Below, in pieces: positions 1-12,803 of a stretch of DNA of 64,000 nt; the stretch's first letter is position 1; each line of letters begins with the position of its first letter. The notes below the pieces were generated by a model that saw only the letters and a program-made list of their open reading frames with translations, had not been told where the DNA came from and did no database searches. The stretch is taken from the NCBI GenBank assembly GCA_015501075.1, contig JADNYJ010000003.1:372001-436000 (forward strand). Direction: 5' to 3'. This DNA is from Gymnopilus junonius (Eukaryota > Basidiomycota > Agaricomycetes > Agaricales > Galerinaceae). The position numbers and the translations under genes are program-made.

Positions 1-3000
1 TGAATAGGATGTTAATGAAGTTGGATTGATCACTGCGCCATAAAAGATCTTCATTTATGGTAACAACGTCCTTCTTTCAATACAAAATTAAGGTGAAGAA
101 GAAGGCCACAAGCGACTTGGAAGATAAGCCGAACGAAGAGATAATAAATAGTCAGGGGTTCTGCTCGGGTCATCGTGGACAGATAGTAAATGGAGAAGTC
201 AACGGTGTTGTCACTTGTTTTGCCGTATCTCAACCTTCAACTTGTACCACGATGCACTAAACAGGCCTGAGTCAATTATTGATGGATTTGGCGTTTAACT
301 GACAATCTCAGCCTACCTGTTGAGGCGTTCCTGGCTTCAGGCGGCGCACTTTTTAACTATGGATAAAGCAGTGAAGCGACTACGCTAAAGGACTCCGAAT
401 TTAACTGAAATCGGGGATTCATCAGCACTCGCAAGAGGAAACGAGTGGGAATAGTAAGCATAATCTCCGGAGGATGTCTGCAGCTCACTTACGTTTCATA
501 TCACAGGGCTAGACAGTATAAACGATCCAACACGATTGTGCGGAGTGCGCCTCATATTATATCCCTAGTCTGACCCAGAACCCACCCACGGTCGCCTCTA
601 CTCATGGGACGGCGTGTCAGATCAGCCACCTGTCCTTGTGTAGCCATCCAATTCGCTGCATTGGTTGACCATTCAACAAAGAGTAAGGGAGCATTGAGCA
701 GATAGCCGGATTTTCGTGCCGCGAGGATGCCTCATGGGAAGGGGTTTTATCCTGAAGTCAAATCTTCAATTTGAGTATTCCGAAGCGAAGCAGCGAAGGT
801 TTGAAAATCATATTGACATCACCCTGAGGAAGCGGAGAGTGGGAGACCCGAGGAAAACGACCCATTCCTGAACGTCTGCTTACGGGTCAAGCACTAGCTG
901 TCCAATATACACAGAAGTTGACAACGATTAGCTGGTCGCCACCCCCTCGTAAAGGTAGACCCTTGTTTTTACTGGTTTCTGGGGAATCCGCTATCCGATC
1001 TCCCCGACTACTTTTTGGACTTGATGACGTGAAGTTTTGTATCACTTGCAAATATTTGCTCTGACTATGTCATTCTGATAACGGCCTGGTAAGAATTTCA
1101 TCGTCAAAGTAAAGTGTCAACCAACCCTTTTCTACCTAGATCCAACATTGAGTCGCAGGATACCTTATCATTATCTCCCGATTTGGAGCTTGTCGTACTT
1201 TCATCACTTTGTCTAATACCCTTGCACATTAGGTTATTGGCTGTATTCTGCGGCCTAGCTCCTTTTGGGACTTTAATACGCGTATATTGTACATCAATCG
1301 CCTTCTTACTTATTGGCTCTTTTTGCCTTTTGGATGATTTCCGATGAGCTGACGTTCAAGCCAGCCAGCCGCCACTTATTCCCGAATATCTTCCATCCTT
1401 GAAAGAGCTAGGTCATCCCTTTCCGGGAGTCATGGTGCTTCTGCGGTAAAGTCGCCTTTTAAAACAGCTTGTCCACCAGGAACCTGCTATCAAGCCACTA
1501 TTCCGAAGGTCGGGCGTTTCGTGAATCCAGCGTTGGAAACTGACATTTCCTCGCGATGACAGATTCGCGACTATCCGGTGAAGGCCTCAATATAATTTAT
1601 CTCGTCATATGTCGAATCTGGAGAAACGTCGAATATGGACGAAACCCCTTGCTTTAACTTAGCCTTTTGGAGTCATTGGACCAAATTCAATTGCCAAAAC
1701 TTGCTCGTCGACGGTCGTCAAATATCGCCTGATCTTTCAAAATAAACTACAAATCCTGCGGCGTCCTCTAGCTGTTACTTGCCAGAAATACTCAATCTAC
1801 TCCTTTGGCTTAAAGCCACGCTATCGTACTCGATATGGAGAGATTGAACCTTTATTTCCTCGATATCACCATCGCAGACTGCCAGCTATCAATTCGGCTG
1901 CTAATTGGGCGTCTCTCCTCCATTCCATTGTTCTTTTTTCCTGTCGGAAAGGTTCTAGAACAGAGGCGCGCACTACTTCCTATTCGTTCGGGTGCGGAAT
2001 ATGCTTAGCCTGTGCTTACCACAGGTAGTGGCTTCTCGCCGGGGCGCCCACGAGAGACGAGTCTTCAATCAAATCACGTTAACGACAAGAATGATTTTAC
2101 TACGATGCTCGTGTCGTCTGCATCCACATATACTTCTCGATAGAAGCCTTCGCAACCTTTAAAGTGTTAAATTTAAACGTTTGCGGGCCATAGGCGGAGA
2201 ATGGATCTCTGATCAGCTTGCGAGTGGACCCACTACCATGTTCTCATCAAGGAAGGCGTTGTGAGTTCGAAGGTCTACGGATCGTCCGCCTGTCGCGATG
2301 GTGTGCGGATGTTCTTCCGCTTCTTTTGCTTTATTTTATGGGACAAGACGTTAAAGCTAACGGGAGCCACGACTTATCGAGTTGTGGCGCAGTTTTCCGA
2401 AAAGATTTCACAGCATCAAGCGCAGTGTATCCGACAGCACACGACAGTCTCCGGAAGTCTGTTGCATTCAAAGGCATTATGCCATTGTCGTGCTCATTCT
2501 TCATAACGATTCGCGGTGGAGATTACGGCCCACGGCTGTAAGCATATGTCCTCACTATCCTGCATGGCGATGAGCCCGTTTTCCCCGTCGACGACGTTGA
2601 CATCCTCTTGTAGATCCTTACCTCAGGTTGATGGTGGATTGTAACGCAATTTTGTTTAGCCGCGCGGCTTTCGTACACTGCGAATTATCATGCCTTGTCT
2701 GCATGTTCACAACATGTTCAGCAATTTGAATGAACTCGTTAAACCCGCGCTCACGAATACACGTGATTCGGTTTTCAGCTCCCGAATTCGTCACGCGAAA
2801 GCGAAGGGGAACTGAGAGCAGATGGCTTCCCAAGAACTGTCTTTTGTCTACCCCACTCACTCGACGCCGGTTAGGTTGTCCCTGTTATTCTGAAGACATT
2901 TAGTCTGACGACGAACGGATGATGATGCCTGGAATGATGATGTGTCTACATCCACATCCATTTTGGATCTTCCTTTCTTGAAGCCTTTTTGTTCGCAGTC

Positions 3001-5379
3001 GAATCTGGAATTTGATTGGGATGAGGTCGTGCCTTGTGAAAAGTCGCGCTCATGAATAGCGCTCCATGTGTCTTTGAGCCATCGGTGAATAAAATGGCTA
3101 ATTTTACTTTTGCAAGCAACTGGAAACCGATTGTTTATGACAAGGGATTCCTTTCGCATACTCTGGCTTTTCGAAGATATTCACATTCAAACGTTCAGAT
3201 TCAATCTTCCTCAGGCCGAATGAAACATTGAAAATGCTGCCAACAAGGTGTGTAGCATAATCCTCAATTTGGTCTAGCACTTAGAACATTCGATTTATGC
3301 AATGTCCATGTCCAAGTTCTTCCAGGATTACGGCAATCACTGAAGGAGGGATTTGGCGCCATGATTCTGGACATCGCTTGCGCTTTGTGGAACTTTTTAA
3401 TTATGTACGCCTATCATATCATGATCACCTTCCCACTGTGACCTGGCAAAGCGATGGTTTTCTCGATGATTATTATTACTATTTTCAATGGCGTTGCACG
3501 CCACGACAGACCGCGGTTAGGCTACTGCAGGTGACAGACAGCGCGTGTTGTGTCGTCCAATGATTTTTGTACACTCTCCATTTCTTTGAATTCGTCGCTT
3601 GCAATTGCGGACCGCTATCTCTCCGCTAATCCTCCGCAGCCTTGGTCTTTGAATTGCACATCATTCGGGATCTCGGCGTCTGCTTTGAACTAGGAAAAGC
3701 GCGGAAGAGGGTCACACGTCTGATTCTTTGAAGATGGATGAGCACGCGCAGGGTTCAGAATTCGACCGACGCCGGTGCTGTAATTACTCGTCAATGACGC
3801 TGTTATGATGGAGAGACCAGGTTTGGGACAGGTCACTTCTCACCATGATGTTCTTCCCCCTAAGCAGGTCTGTTCGCGAGAGTTTGTATAGCTCTGAGGG
3901 TGTTCTTTTATGCAGTATTTTCTATGGTCTTATGCATATTCCGATAAAATTCGCAACTTTCGTTCCTTGAAAGTGGTTTCAAGTCAGCTGCACTTTGAAA
4001 CCCTCCGCGGATGTCAAGTCTAAATCGATTCTGTCTGTGGCAGACTACATGATTGACGCCGACGGCACCGAATTGTAATAAGGCTTGTGTGAGAGTTGGC
4101 ACTCAATTTCAAGGCTCTCCTGATAAGCAGAAGAGCTCTGACCATGAAATCGCGTGCCTTGTGGGTATCCAGTAGTGATGCTAGTCTATGTAAGGATCAT
4201 GCTTAGTTATCCAGCTGAGAGAGGATGTTACACGTCTATTCTTGTGTGTAGGAGACGTTGCCGTCCGTTAGGACCGACCAAAGTGCTACTTTGTACTTCT
4301 AATTAGCAAAAGTTTGAGATAGAAACTCTGCTTACTTAGGAGCATCAAGGTTGATTAATTGCTTCACGTTAACGAACCCCAGTCAAAGAGGGTGATGGAA
4401 GCTGGATGGGATTCTTCCGCGCAGCGCAGATGATGACGAGACAGAGTCCAACGCTGTCAAGATCGTGACAAAAGCTTTCCTTTTGCAGTTGATCATCCTC
4501 GGAGAGAAGATGGACTAGAAGCGTGAACTCTATGTATAGTACATTGCTCGCGAACGATAGAATGACAGAGGAATGTGTGGATGGGTGTGGAAACGAGCAT
4601 GACGAAAACAGGTGAAATTGTAGAAGCGATCGGGACAGATTGATCAGTTCGAGCGGCCGTGCTGTGCGTGGCAAGGAACGGTCAGGGTCGCATTCGTAAT
4701 TTCCCTCGCGCTTGTTAATTAGGCGCGTTCCCCTACCTCACCCGACGCGTTTTTACGCGTCTTTACGTAGCACGATGGTGGCCGAGCATCTTTTACTTTC
4801 CAGAACGCGTTCATAACGCTAGAAAATGCGCCTGATGGGGGTGAATACTACGTTAATTCCAAGCTCTTGTCTTTCGGGCGTCACCGCTTGTGGCTTACTC
4901 TTGATCCGTAGAAATGGCAGAAGGCCCATGAGGCCAGATGGAGAGGAAAAACGGGAGGAGTTTAGGCACTGACATAACTACAGCCGGTCGGTATCTGGTA
5001 CTGGGGACCCGAGGCCGTGTACCACGGTGCTCTCATGGGACCCAGATGCGCATCAAAATGGGACTGCGCTGTGGAATGGGCGCGTCTGATGGACTAGTGA
5101 TTCTATGAAGGGGTAATATGTAGGCGTATTACTCTTATGATGGGAGAGAACAAGGGTGAGCTTGAAGGTTTCATGGATGGTCGGTGATTAAAGTGGTTAT
5201 TGTGGCGATGATATGACAGGCAGACAAGGTGGATGGAGGATCAAATATTATTATAATTAGGGAATTAGAAAGGCCGAGATCAGAGAGTAAAATATATAAA
5301 CGAAAATAAAAGAATTTTTGTTTCTTGTGTCCTCCTTGTCTCCTGGCACTGCGTTAGGCGGTTTGCCCTTGACTGAATC
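1..5379. other. No supported gene (5.4 kb)
   Basis: All six frames are broken by frequent stops and the short open stretches are not like any family I know. One minus-strand stretch (about 2618-3159) has two adjacent open segments joined at a GTGAGT donor-like site and could be the remains of a spliced gene, but I recognise nothing in it. I see no terminal repeats or reverse-transcriptase motifs, so I cannot call the region a transposon. The last part (about 4700-5379) is presumably the upstream region of the gene at 5380. Confidence 0.5.
4745..4810. promoter_or_regulatory. Cluster of three ACGCGT (MCB-type) boxes
   Basis: The palindrome ACGCGT occurs at 4745-4750, 4755-4760 and 4805-4810; the first two are separated by TTTT. 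In yeasts this hexamer is the MluI cell-cycle box bound by the MBF factor (Mbp1/Swi6). Three copies in 66 bp are unlikely by chance in DNA of this composition. The nearest gene downstream starts at 5380. Binding is inferred from the motif only. Confidence 0.4.
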
Positions 5380-6157
5380 ATGCCCTCTCTTCGTCGCACC
5401 GCCTCCTCTCCTGCAGTCCGCTCGTCCCCCTACTCCAGCGGCCTCAACACCGCCAGGGGCAGCGGCCACAGACGCTCGTCGGGCTCAGAGACAACCAACA
5501 GGCGTGTCCTAGCCGACATCGAGTGGTGGAGAGTCACTGAGGGTCAGCGCGAGCCCAGCGCTGACCAGGAGTCGGAGGATCGTTTCCGCGGCAATCAGGA
5601 CATCGTCAGTCTCGACATGTCCCTTGGTGCAGTCGGCATCCACATCACCCATGTCGGTGTGGATCCCTTGCCTCTGCCCTTGCCATGGACTCCAGCACCC
5701 GCAGTGGTCTCTGATGAGGTATGTTGATTGCTTCTTGCACCTTCCCAACACTCCCACCTGTCGTCGTCGTACTAAAATCTGCATCCCAACCCATCAGACC
5801 CTAGCGAATGCTCTCCCCACAGAACAGTTCTCAGGTCTCTCAATCACCCCGCATACGCCAACACGCCGGCACCACTCCCTCGAGTCGTCGTCCTCCTCTT
5901 TGGAGTCGACGCCAGAGGTATCGGAGGCTACCCTTGAGGGTTCTGCCCAGGGCATGTCCGACCTGGACATGGGCTTCGAAGAAGCCGCCATCCCTCCTCT
6001 GCCCATCCAGAGACGCAACCGCTTCAGCGCGCTGTCGCCTTTCCTCTTGCGTCCCTTCACGCTTGCAGACTGCTTCTCTGGTAAAGACGACGAGTCAAAT
6101 CAGTACGCGGACTTTGCCGTCTCGCCTCTCTCTTCAGCCCCGGGGTTCCTCAACTAA
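5380..6157 (+). CDS. Conserved Ser-rich basidiomycete protein of unknown function
   Basis: Two exons, 5380-5718 and 5798-6157, join in phase 0 across an intron with GTATG donor and CAG acceptor, giving about 232 residues. The first ATG of the exon is used; it is followed by a Ser/Arg-rich start (MPSLRRTASSP) and a block RRVLADIEWWRV that looks like the conserved core. The second half has runs of Ser, a Glu/Ser stretch and an FSALSPFLLRPFTLADCF segment. There is no signal peptide and no clear membrane span. Codon use is noticeably C-rich compared with neighbouring DNA, which supports real coding. I recall similar short proteins in mushroom genomes but no known function. It is followed by an unusually long pyrimidine-rich stretch that may be its 3' UTR. 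Confidence 0.72.
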
Positions 6158-7620
6158 GAGGACCACTCCGCCTATGGGTGAAGAATTGCTGCCAGGCACG
6201 CGTCTAAAATCATTTCAAGGGCCTATTCATACCGCCCTTCCATTCCTCCTCTCCAAAATCTCGCCGTTGTCGTTCATATCATCTCAGGCTTTCTGCGCAA
6301 CCCATCCAAACTGCAATGCTCATCTGCAAATCACAAGCTCTCTCTCAGCATTCATATCCTTGACACACACCCGGCTGGCGCCATTCAATTACTGCTTGCC
6401 CTTCCGCAACAAACAACAACACAAGAACAATCTCATCACCATTCTCATCCATCTCAAGAACCATTTTATTTCGCTCTCGCAATTTTATTCATTCTTCAAC
6501 TACAATTTCTTTATTCTATCTTTTATTCATCGCATCGCATTGTTTCGTTGTACGACACGAACGCCATTCACGACGTCACCGGCCTCATGCAGTTCCCATC
6601 CTTCAACAACAAAACAACACTCCAAGGTTCTATTCACGAATCGACAGCTGTTTCCGGGACCAATCTCACTCTGAACCCAAAACCGCCGCATCGAACCCCA
6701 CACTTATTTTCTTCTGCTCCGTTATCATCTTCTCTCGCTTTCCTGGTCCTGGACAGTTGATGCATTTATGACGGCTTTCTTATATTTCACGATTAAATTT
6801 ACCATTTATCTGTTTTCTATATTTTTACGCCATCTCTTACGTTGCCTGATATCTTTTTAACAAACCTCTTGGTTCTTTCTTTTTGTTCTTGAGTGCGTAG
6901 CGTGTAGCCTCGATTGGGTAGCAGATCATTTTCTTACTCTGTTCATCTATTCATCCGTCCGTCCACATATTTTCCCCCTCATCTCTTTCTTTACATATTT
7001 CAACCCCATCATTTCATTCTCATTTGTCTCTCATCATTTGTAACGATTAGATATGCACTCCATCTCCCATTTTTTTTGTTCTTATCTCTCCTTCCCCACC
7101 TATGTTGCCCATTGTTATCAGTTTGCAATTGCTCTCGTTTCTCTCCATCGCTCACGACCTCGTCACGATCATATTTTTTCAACCCTCTTGATTCAAATTT
7201 GTTCTCGTTCTCCGAAATAAATAGATTCACTTTCTGGGGCATCCTTCGTTGTTTACGGAGGGCACAAAACCCACCCAGGAAGTGATACTTCTTCCTTCTA
7301 AAAATCCAAAAAAAAATTTAAGTTTGTTCTCCTTTTTCTCTCTAAAGCCTTTCTGTGCTTTTTTATACCTTTTATCTTTCAAAAAGTTGCGGTTTGTCAA
7401 TTCCAATTCTTGCATTTCCAATATTTATTTAAAAGCGAATGTAACATTTGGATTTCCCCTGCCGTTTAACCCTCTTTCACCCATGTTGTTTGTATTGCGA
7501 CATAGCATAGATCATTTTCCTCCATTCAACCCGTCATATACCTCCATCCGACTCTCCTCCCGACCCCTTAGATACCGATTTCACTCTCCGCGGTTCCTCT
7601 GTACCTAGCTGGCTGTACCC
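6158..7620 (+). other. 1.4-kb pyrimidine-rich tract, probably untranslated
   Basis: The plus strand is dominated by C and T throughout, with many runs such as TTTCATTCTC. Long open frames here are products of the skewed composition (rich in Phe, Leu, Ser, Pro) and are not convincing proteins. It starts directly after the stop of the gene at 5380 and may be a long 3' UTR, or the CT-rich promoter/leader of an unannotated non-coding transcript. Confidence 0.45.
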
Positions 7621-9079
7621 ATTTTACCCGTTCCGCAATTCATCGTTGTGTATTGTCGCTGTGCTATCGTTTGCTATTTGAATTCAATACATCTGGTTTG
7701 AAATGATGAAGTCGATTCCCCCTAGGCTGAATTTGACAAAAAAAAAACAGGGTACAGAATCCAGATAAGCAATGTACCCCGACCGCAAATGACCTAGAGT
7801 GGGTCAAAGGCTGACAGTGATGTAAAGCGTAATTAGACAAGGAGCAAGATCCGATAGGCAGAGCTACCCTCGCCACTCCGATGCATCCGACATTCGAGCG
7901 AAGAGATCCAATCGGTGCAAGTAAATACGTGTGGGTGCACTGAGTGGCATTTCTGATAAATGAGGTTTCATGATGACGAAAGAGCCTTGCAGGAAGCGAA
8001 CAACGCCGAGGGCTCATGATCTATCATGGCCTCATCATTCTGTGATAAGTATTCGCGGGATTGTGCCATGAGGAAAATCAAGTGGCAACCAATAGTCTTT
8101 CCTACAGGGTGCAATAGGTCCTCGGCTGGACGAGGGAACCCTGTTCCTGTAATGCACTCTCTGATCTCCTTGGTTCTCGCGTTCGCCTGGGCTTTAGCGC
8201 GATGGTGAAGGTCCTAGGTCCATGAAGTCCAGAAATGGAGTCGTAGTAGAATGCGAGTACCCAAGTAGACCTAAGTTTGTACATTACATGCCAAGGATTG
8301 TGGATAGATAGCAATGGGAAATTGTAATGGTGGACGATCCCTAGATTACTGAATTTGCAGATCCTGCGAATTGGCGAAAGCTGATGATGCAGTGTAACAT
8401 TGCTTCTGACGAAAACATGACGGTCGATGATTATGTATGATGCAACACGAGGCTACACACATGCCCTGAGCTTGCAGCTGAAGATGACTTTCACCTGGGG
8501 TACGTCATATACCGGTTTCGTGCGCAATTTGATATTCGGTCCTTCTTTGCTTCTAGAGAGCCCATAAGCGCCCGAATTTGAAATTAGAGGCACAGGTGAC
8601 GCTAGGCAACGGCAATACGCCGAAGGAATGGAAGGTCGGTAACCGGATGATATCGCCAAGGGATTCAAGGGATTTGACGAGGTCGAAGATAAGTAATGCC
8701 AGATAGAATGCACGGTAAAGAAAAACGGTGATAGAAGAGCAACGACGATAGATGCTGAAGATGACGATGAGTAGGCATAATGGTAGACGTTGTAGATGCG
8801 TGAGCTAGTCGACAACGGAGTATTAGCGGCTGGGTTGACAGTAAGGGAGTCGATATTAATATTGTATAAGGTCCTGACTGGGTGTGATATTTCTCTCCGC
8901 CTCTTTGGATCCATTTATCAACTCATCATGGGTTCAAGTTCCTCCTCCTCATGCATATGAACAAGTGACTGGACAAGACGATAGAAAAGCGTAAGAGGAA
9001 AAGGGGTCCGAGGCACACCAAATATAGGGGGATGCTGAAGTTTAACGGGCCTCAAAAAAGGTGGGGCATCGAAGCGAGT
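7621..9079. other. Intergenic stretch without supported gene
   Basis: Open frames on the minus strand at 7664-8017 and 8453-8914 have no recognisable domain, no convincing splice partners and low-complexity content. I see nothing else here. The right end is the 3' flank of the capping enzyme. Confidence 0.5.
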
Positions 9080-10930
9080 TCAGCGCTTCATGCCAGCAAA
9101 CACAGATGGTCCGGAGACCTTACTCCAAGGTGACGATGCTAGTGGTCCATATCGAAACTCAGCTTTCGGAGGCGGCGCAGTGTGCATCTTTGTTGATGCA
9201 GGTAGAGGAGGTGGACGCATAGCGTGTTGCTGATGCGCTGTAGGAGGCTGCTGCGGCTGCGTTGGTGGTTGACCCAGACGTATCTTCCACGCTGTACGAA
9301 TGACGTTAGATCTCTCAAGGAGCTAACACGAAACAAACGGACATGTAAGCCATGATACACAATGGGGAAGAAAATCCACTTACTGCTTCTTTCTCCACCC
9401 CATCTGCAATGCTTTGAATAATGTTCTCCACCACACTGCGATGATTGCCATTTGGTTTGTCGTCTCGAAAGCGCATCATCCTCCAACGTGATAAGGAAGG
9501 ATCCCAGTGCACTTCTACAATGCGATCGTCGACTTGTTCGCCCGATTTCTTGAGCCTACAGGGAAGAAAAACAAACGTCGCAAGGAGAAAAAAGCAAGGG
9601 GGGAATCAAAAAATCAAGTCAGCATAATGTTGGGATGGACAGAACACCTTCAATTCGCCATGAGATACGAATTTCTCGGCAAATTCTACACTCACTCTTC
9701 CCATTCTTGATCCTCGACGAGCATGTCGTCGTATTCCTCATAGGAATCACCACCTGTCCATACGTACAACAGAAAGACGGGTTTTGCATGCCAGTCAGGT
9801 TCTTGGGAGTTGTATCTAGATGGTGGAAAGCGGAGAACGAGCTTGAAGTCAATCGAGTTCTCTGAAGGAGGCTTCCACTTCAGTCTATTCTCGAAGATTA
9901 GCAGAGAGTCCCATGCTGGAAGCAAAGCAAGGTCTCACATGTGCTTATCAGTGCCTGGAGTATAAGGTGTATTCACGCATGTGTAAATGAGACCATCGTT
10001 TCCATGCTGCAGTGCTGGGATATCAACATTGAATACTTTCTCAACGTGATACGACAAATTGATTTCTTTGACCAGTATACTGCAATGGAGGTGAAAACCA
10101 ACTTCAGTTAAGAAAACACTAAGCATACCTAAAAGGTTGTTTCTCAGCTACTTGTGGATGGTCTTGACACATCTTTTCATAAGGTTTATAGAACCATTCT
10201 TTTAACCGCTGAAATGTATGCTTAGTATGTCGCATGCCGTTGGAGTGCTGGAAGAACATACGCCGTATCGCTTGTCCAAGGGCCTCTGCATAACATTCTG
10301 ATCATCGATGACCAGACAGTCGAACGCTAGAAAACGCAGATTCTCCTATAGCATCCACGTTCATACTAGTCAAATAAAAGACCAGAACCTCACACTCACC
10401 TGTCGCGTCCGCGGGTCAACGTCGATCACAAGTTCTCCATCGATAAGGCTATTTCGTAACGGCATCATGGGATTTTCATGGTGCGGAAAGTATATGCCAG
10501 TGATTTCGCGATAAGTGTTGTGTCTGTCAATCTAGAATAGAGCACTTTAGTTCCGTCATGTTTAGCACTAAAAAACGACCGGAACACACAATATACGTCG
10601 CCTGATCGTTAGTGTCAAGGTTCGTGGCGACCAGAAGAAGAACACGAATGCCGTCCGACTTTTCGCAGACCCAATAACTGCAGAAAATAATATCCCAGCG
10701 CGTCAGACGAGCGAACGAAAGTGAACAGCACGACGACGGACGCACTCTTGCTTTTCCAATTTTGTTAGATCCTGAACACCAAAACTGACAGGCTGACTCC
10801 CAGGAAATCTAAAAAGTGAATATTCCAGCAACAGCAACATCCGTTAGCTCTAACGCCACTTGGAATCGAAAAACACTTGCTTCTCGGGATCGTTCAACTG
10901 GCACAGACGAGCTATGTGCATCTTAGCCAT
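9080..10930 (-). CDS. CEG1: mRNA guanylyltransferase (capping enzyme alpha subunit)
   Basis: This nuclear enzyme transfers GMP from GTP to the 5' diphosphate end of nascent mRNA, with the RNA triphosphatase subunit as partner. The minus-strand exons carry the nucleotidyltransferase motifs in order. Motif I is CEKSDGIR (about 10670), whose Lys forms the enzyme-GMP adduct. Then come LIDGELVID (motif III, about 10430), FDCLVIDD (about 10310), HGNDGLIYT (motif IIIa, about 10010), LKWKPPSENSIDFKL (motif IV/V region, about 9870) and a C-terminal WRMMRFRDDKPNGN block (motif VI, OB fold, about 9460). The start is the ATG at 10930 (MAKMHIARLCQ); no in-frame ATG lies before it. The last exon is Gln/Pro-rich and ends MKR at 9080. 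I see no frame break. Several short introns interrupt the gene. Confidence 0.93.
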
Positions 10931-11212
10931 CTTTCTTGGTCGGAATGTCGGGGATGAGTTTGCCAGGGAGGTCGGGGATGGGCATTACGGCTTAGGTGTT
11001 GTCAAGGTTAGAGAATTCATATAAGGCGTTTATATGAGGTGACTCGGTTAGCAACAGTCTTTTTGACTTTCCTAATCAGTAGTCCTTCTTTGCCGTAATT
11101 CTTACGTAAGGCAATGCTTTCTTTCCAGATGTGAAAGACAATGAAATAGCGGGTACATGGATTAAGGACACAATGCAACACAAAATAAGAGAAACAAAGG
11201 GGTGCTCTACGC

Positions 11213-12024
11213 TCATCGATCCTCAGCCCATTCCTAGACAGAGAATGGAAAATGAAAAGTCAGGGTCAATTTGCCAAATACGGTAAATGCAGCACATACA
11301 TTCTCCTTCTTGATTTGAGCCTGAAAAAAAGTAACGCGTATTAAGATTAATCGATGGATAAAACAGAAAACGTGGATTTTACCTCTTCTTCGGGTGTGAA
11401 ATCATTTACAATGTTGAAGAGCTTGCGGATCTCTTCGGGAGTCTTACCCTTGATCATGTTAGCCACGGTCTTGCATCCGACATCACTGTGAGTAAAGATT
11501 TGAGTGTCATTAAACGATAACCGATAAGGAAAAATAAGCATACAGAAGTGATTTGATGTCAAGGTAGTTGGCGGCCAAGATGATCTCGAAGAGCATCTCC
11601 TGATCAACAGTGATGAACTTCTGGTCCCACTCGCTGATATCTGTGGTGCGTTTCCGTGTCTCATCTTGGTTCTGGTCAGCATCGGCAGAGGGCAGGGGCT
11701 CGCCGCGATGGTGCTCGCAGTACTCGAGGACCTGTGTTCGACAAAAACATGAGCACAGCCCTGGTTGATAACGACGAAAACACGTTACCTTCTTCATAAC
11801 ACTGGAAGAAACATTGGGTAGGGGGATTGGTTGATCGGATTCACCAACATCTATGACAAAACAGAGATGAATGAGTGTGACCGTCGAGGTCGCGCCCAGA
11901 GGCAACCACAACACGGCAAAAGGAGAGACATACCCTCGAGCATGTTTTTGATGAGAACAGAGCGTTCTACGACGTCCTTCTCGGCATTGAATTGCTCGTT
12001 GTCGGAGGTGACGAGGAGGACCAT
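11213..12024 (-). CDS. SKP1: SKP1, adaptor of SCF ubiquitin ligases
   Basis: SKP1 links cullin to F-box proteins, so it is the partner of the several F-box genes in this window. Exons read in order: [12 protein letters not shown], the BTB/POZ-like segment with [27 protein letters not shown], then [19 protein letters not shown] and [11 protein letters not shown], then [20 protein letters not shown], and finally a tiny last exon encoding EWAEDR. In this family the C-terminal [21 protein letters not shown] contacts the F-box. About 160 residues, the normal length. Start at 12024 and stop at 11213-11215. Five or so introns. It is divergently paired with the mitochondrial ribosomal protein gene, 171 bp away. 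Confidence 0.95.
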
Positions 12025-12195
12025 TTTGGAATATAAAAGAGATATGAAGAAGTAGGGAGGAGAAGTAAGTACTGTGGCAATGAAGAATCAGAGGCGCTTT
12101 ATAAATTGGTCATGTTGCACACAATCGGTGATAGCCGAAGGCCAACACAAGGGCCCGTGCTTGCCTCGTTATTATCTTTTTTGACTCAACAAAGC
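12025..12195. promoter_or_regulatory. Shared divergent promoter of SKP1 and bL27m
   Basis: Only 171 bp separate the two start codons, which face away from each other, so both promoters must lie here. A TTTATAAA-like stretch sits at about 12098-12105. I see no other clear element. Confidence 0.5.
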
Positions 12196-12803
12196 ATGTC
12201 TTTTCTGACTCGTTGCTGGGGCATCGCCAAAGTTTCGCCTTTCTCCTTTATCGGTATGTCTTATTTTTTCATCATTTTCCCATATTACAAGACATTGCTC
12301 ATTAGGTGCTGTCCGTACTGCCACAAAACGCGCCGGAGGTACCGTACACAACCACGGTGGTTCCCCAGGAAAACGCCTGGGTGTTAAGAAATTTTCTGGT
12401 ATTGTTTTCTGGCCATTGTCGTCTTCAAACGTACAATGTCACTGAAATAGGCACATAGACCAATATGTTATCCCTGGTAACATTATTGTCCGTCAACGCG
12501 GCACCTTGTTTCATCCAGGCCAACATGTACGTCTCGGCCTGTTTCAAACTATGACGCAGCTAACCGCGATACAATGCCTTTCAGGTGAAGATGGGCCGCG
12601 ACCACACATTGTACGCCACCGTGCCCGGATTCGTTCGCTTCTACAAGGAGAAGCACATGCGAGGAGAACGAAAATTTGTAGGCGTCGTTCTTGAGCGAGG
12701 CGACAAGTTACCCCGTAATGAGGCATCCCGCGGACGCAGTCGGTACTGCGGCCTTGTAGACCTCACTAGTCCAGAGTACACCCAACTTATCCAGTCGTTA
12801 TAA
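12196..12803 (+). CDS. Mitochondrial large-subunit ribosomal protein bL27m
   Basis: Four exons join to the bL27 signature. The first encodes [16 protein letters not shown], a basic, Ser-containing mitochondrial presequence. The second encodes [20 protein letters not shown], whose start matches the conserved bL27 N-terminal tail that reaches the peptidyl transferase centre in bacterial ribosomes. The third encodes [20 protein letters not shown]. The last encodes [19 protein letters not shown] and a C-terminal extension ending IQSL. About 150 residues, as usual for fungal mitochondrial L27 with an extension. All introns have GT..AG ends. The product works in the mitochondrial matrix. Confidence 0.93.

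Noticed and set aside
2618..3159. Two minus-strand segments that might be exons
   Set aside because: A donor-like GTGAGT joins them, but neither matches a family and no acceptor or start could be fixed.
5808..6674. Plus-strand open frame of 288 codons overlapping the gene at 5380
   Set aside because: It is another frame of the supported second exon running into the pyrimidine-rich stretch; the composition explains its length.
7664..8017. Minus-strand open frame of 117 codons with several Cys/His
   Set aside because: Cys/His spacing fits no zinc finger and the frame has no recognisable neighbours.
8453..8914. Minus-strand open frame of 153 codons
   Set aside because: Low-complexity Ser/Tyr content, no domain, no splice partners and no conserved motif; probably chance.
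12544..12726. Minus-strand open frames opposite bL27m
   Set aside because: Antisense shadows of conserved bL27 exons.
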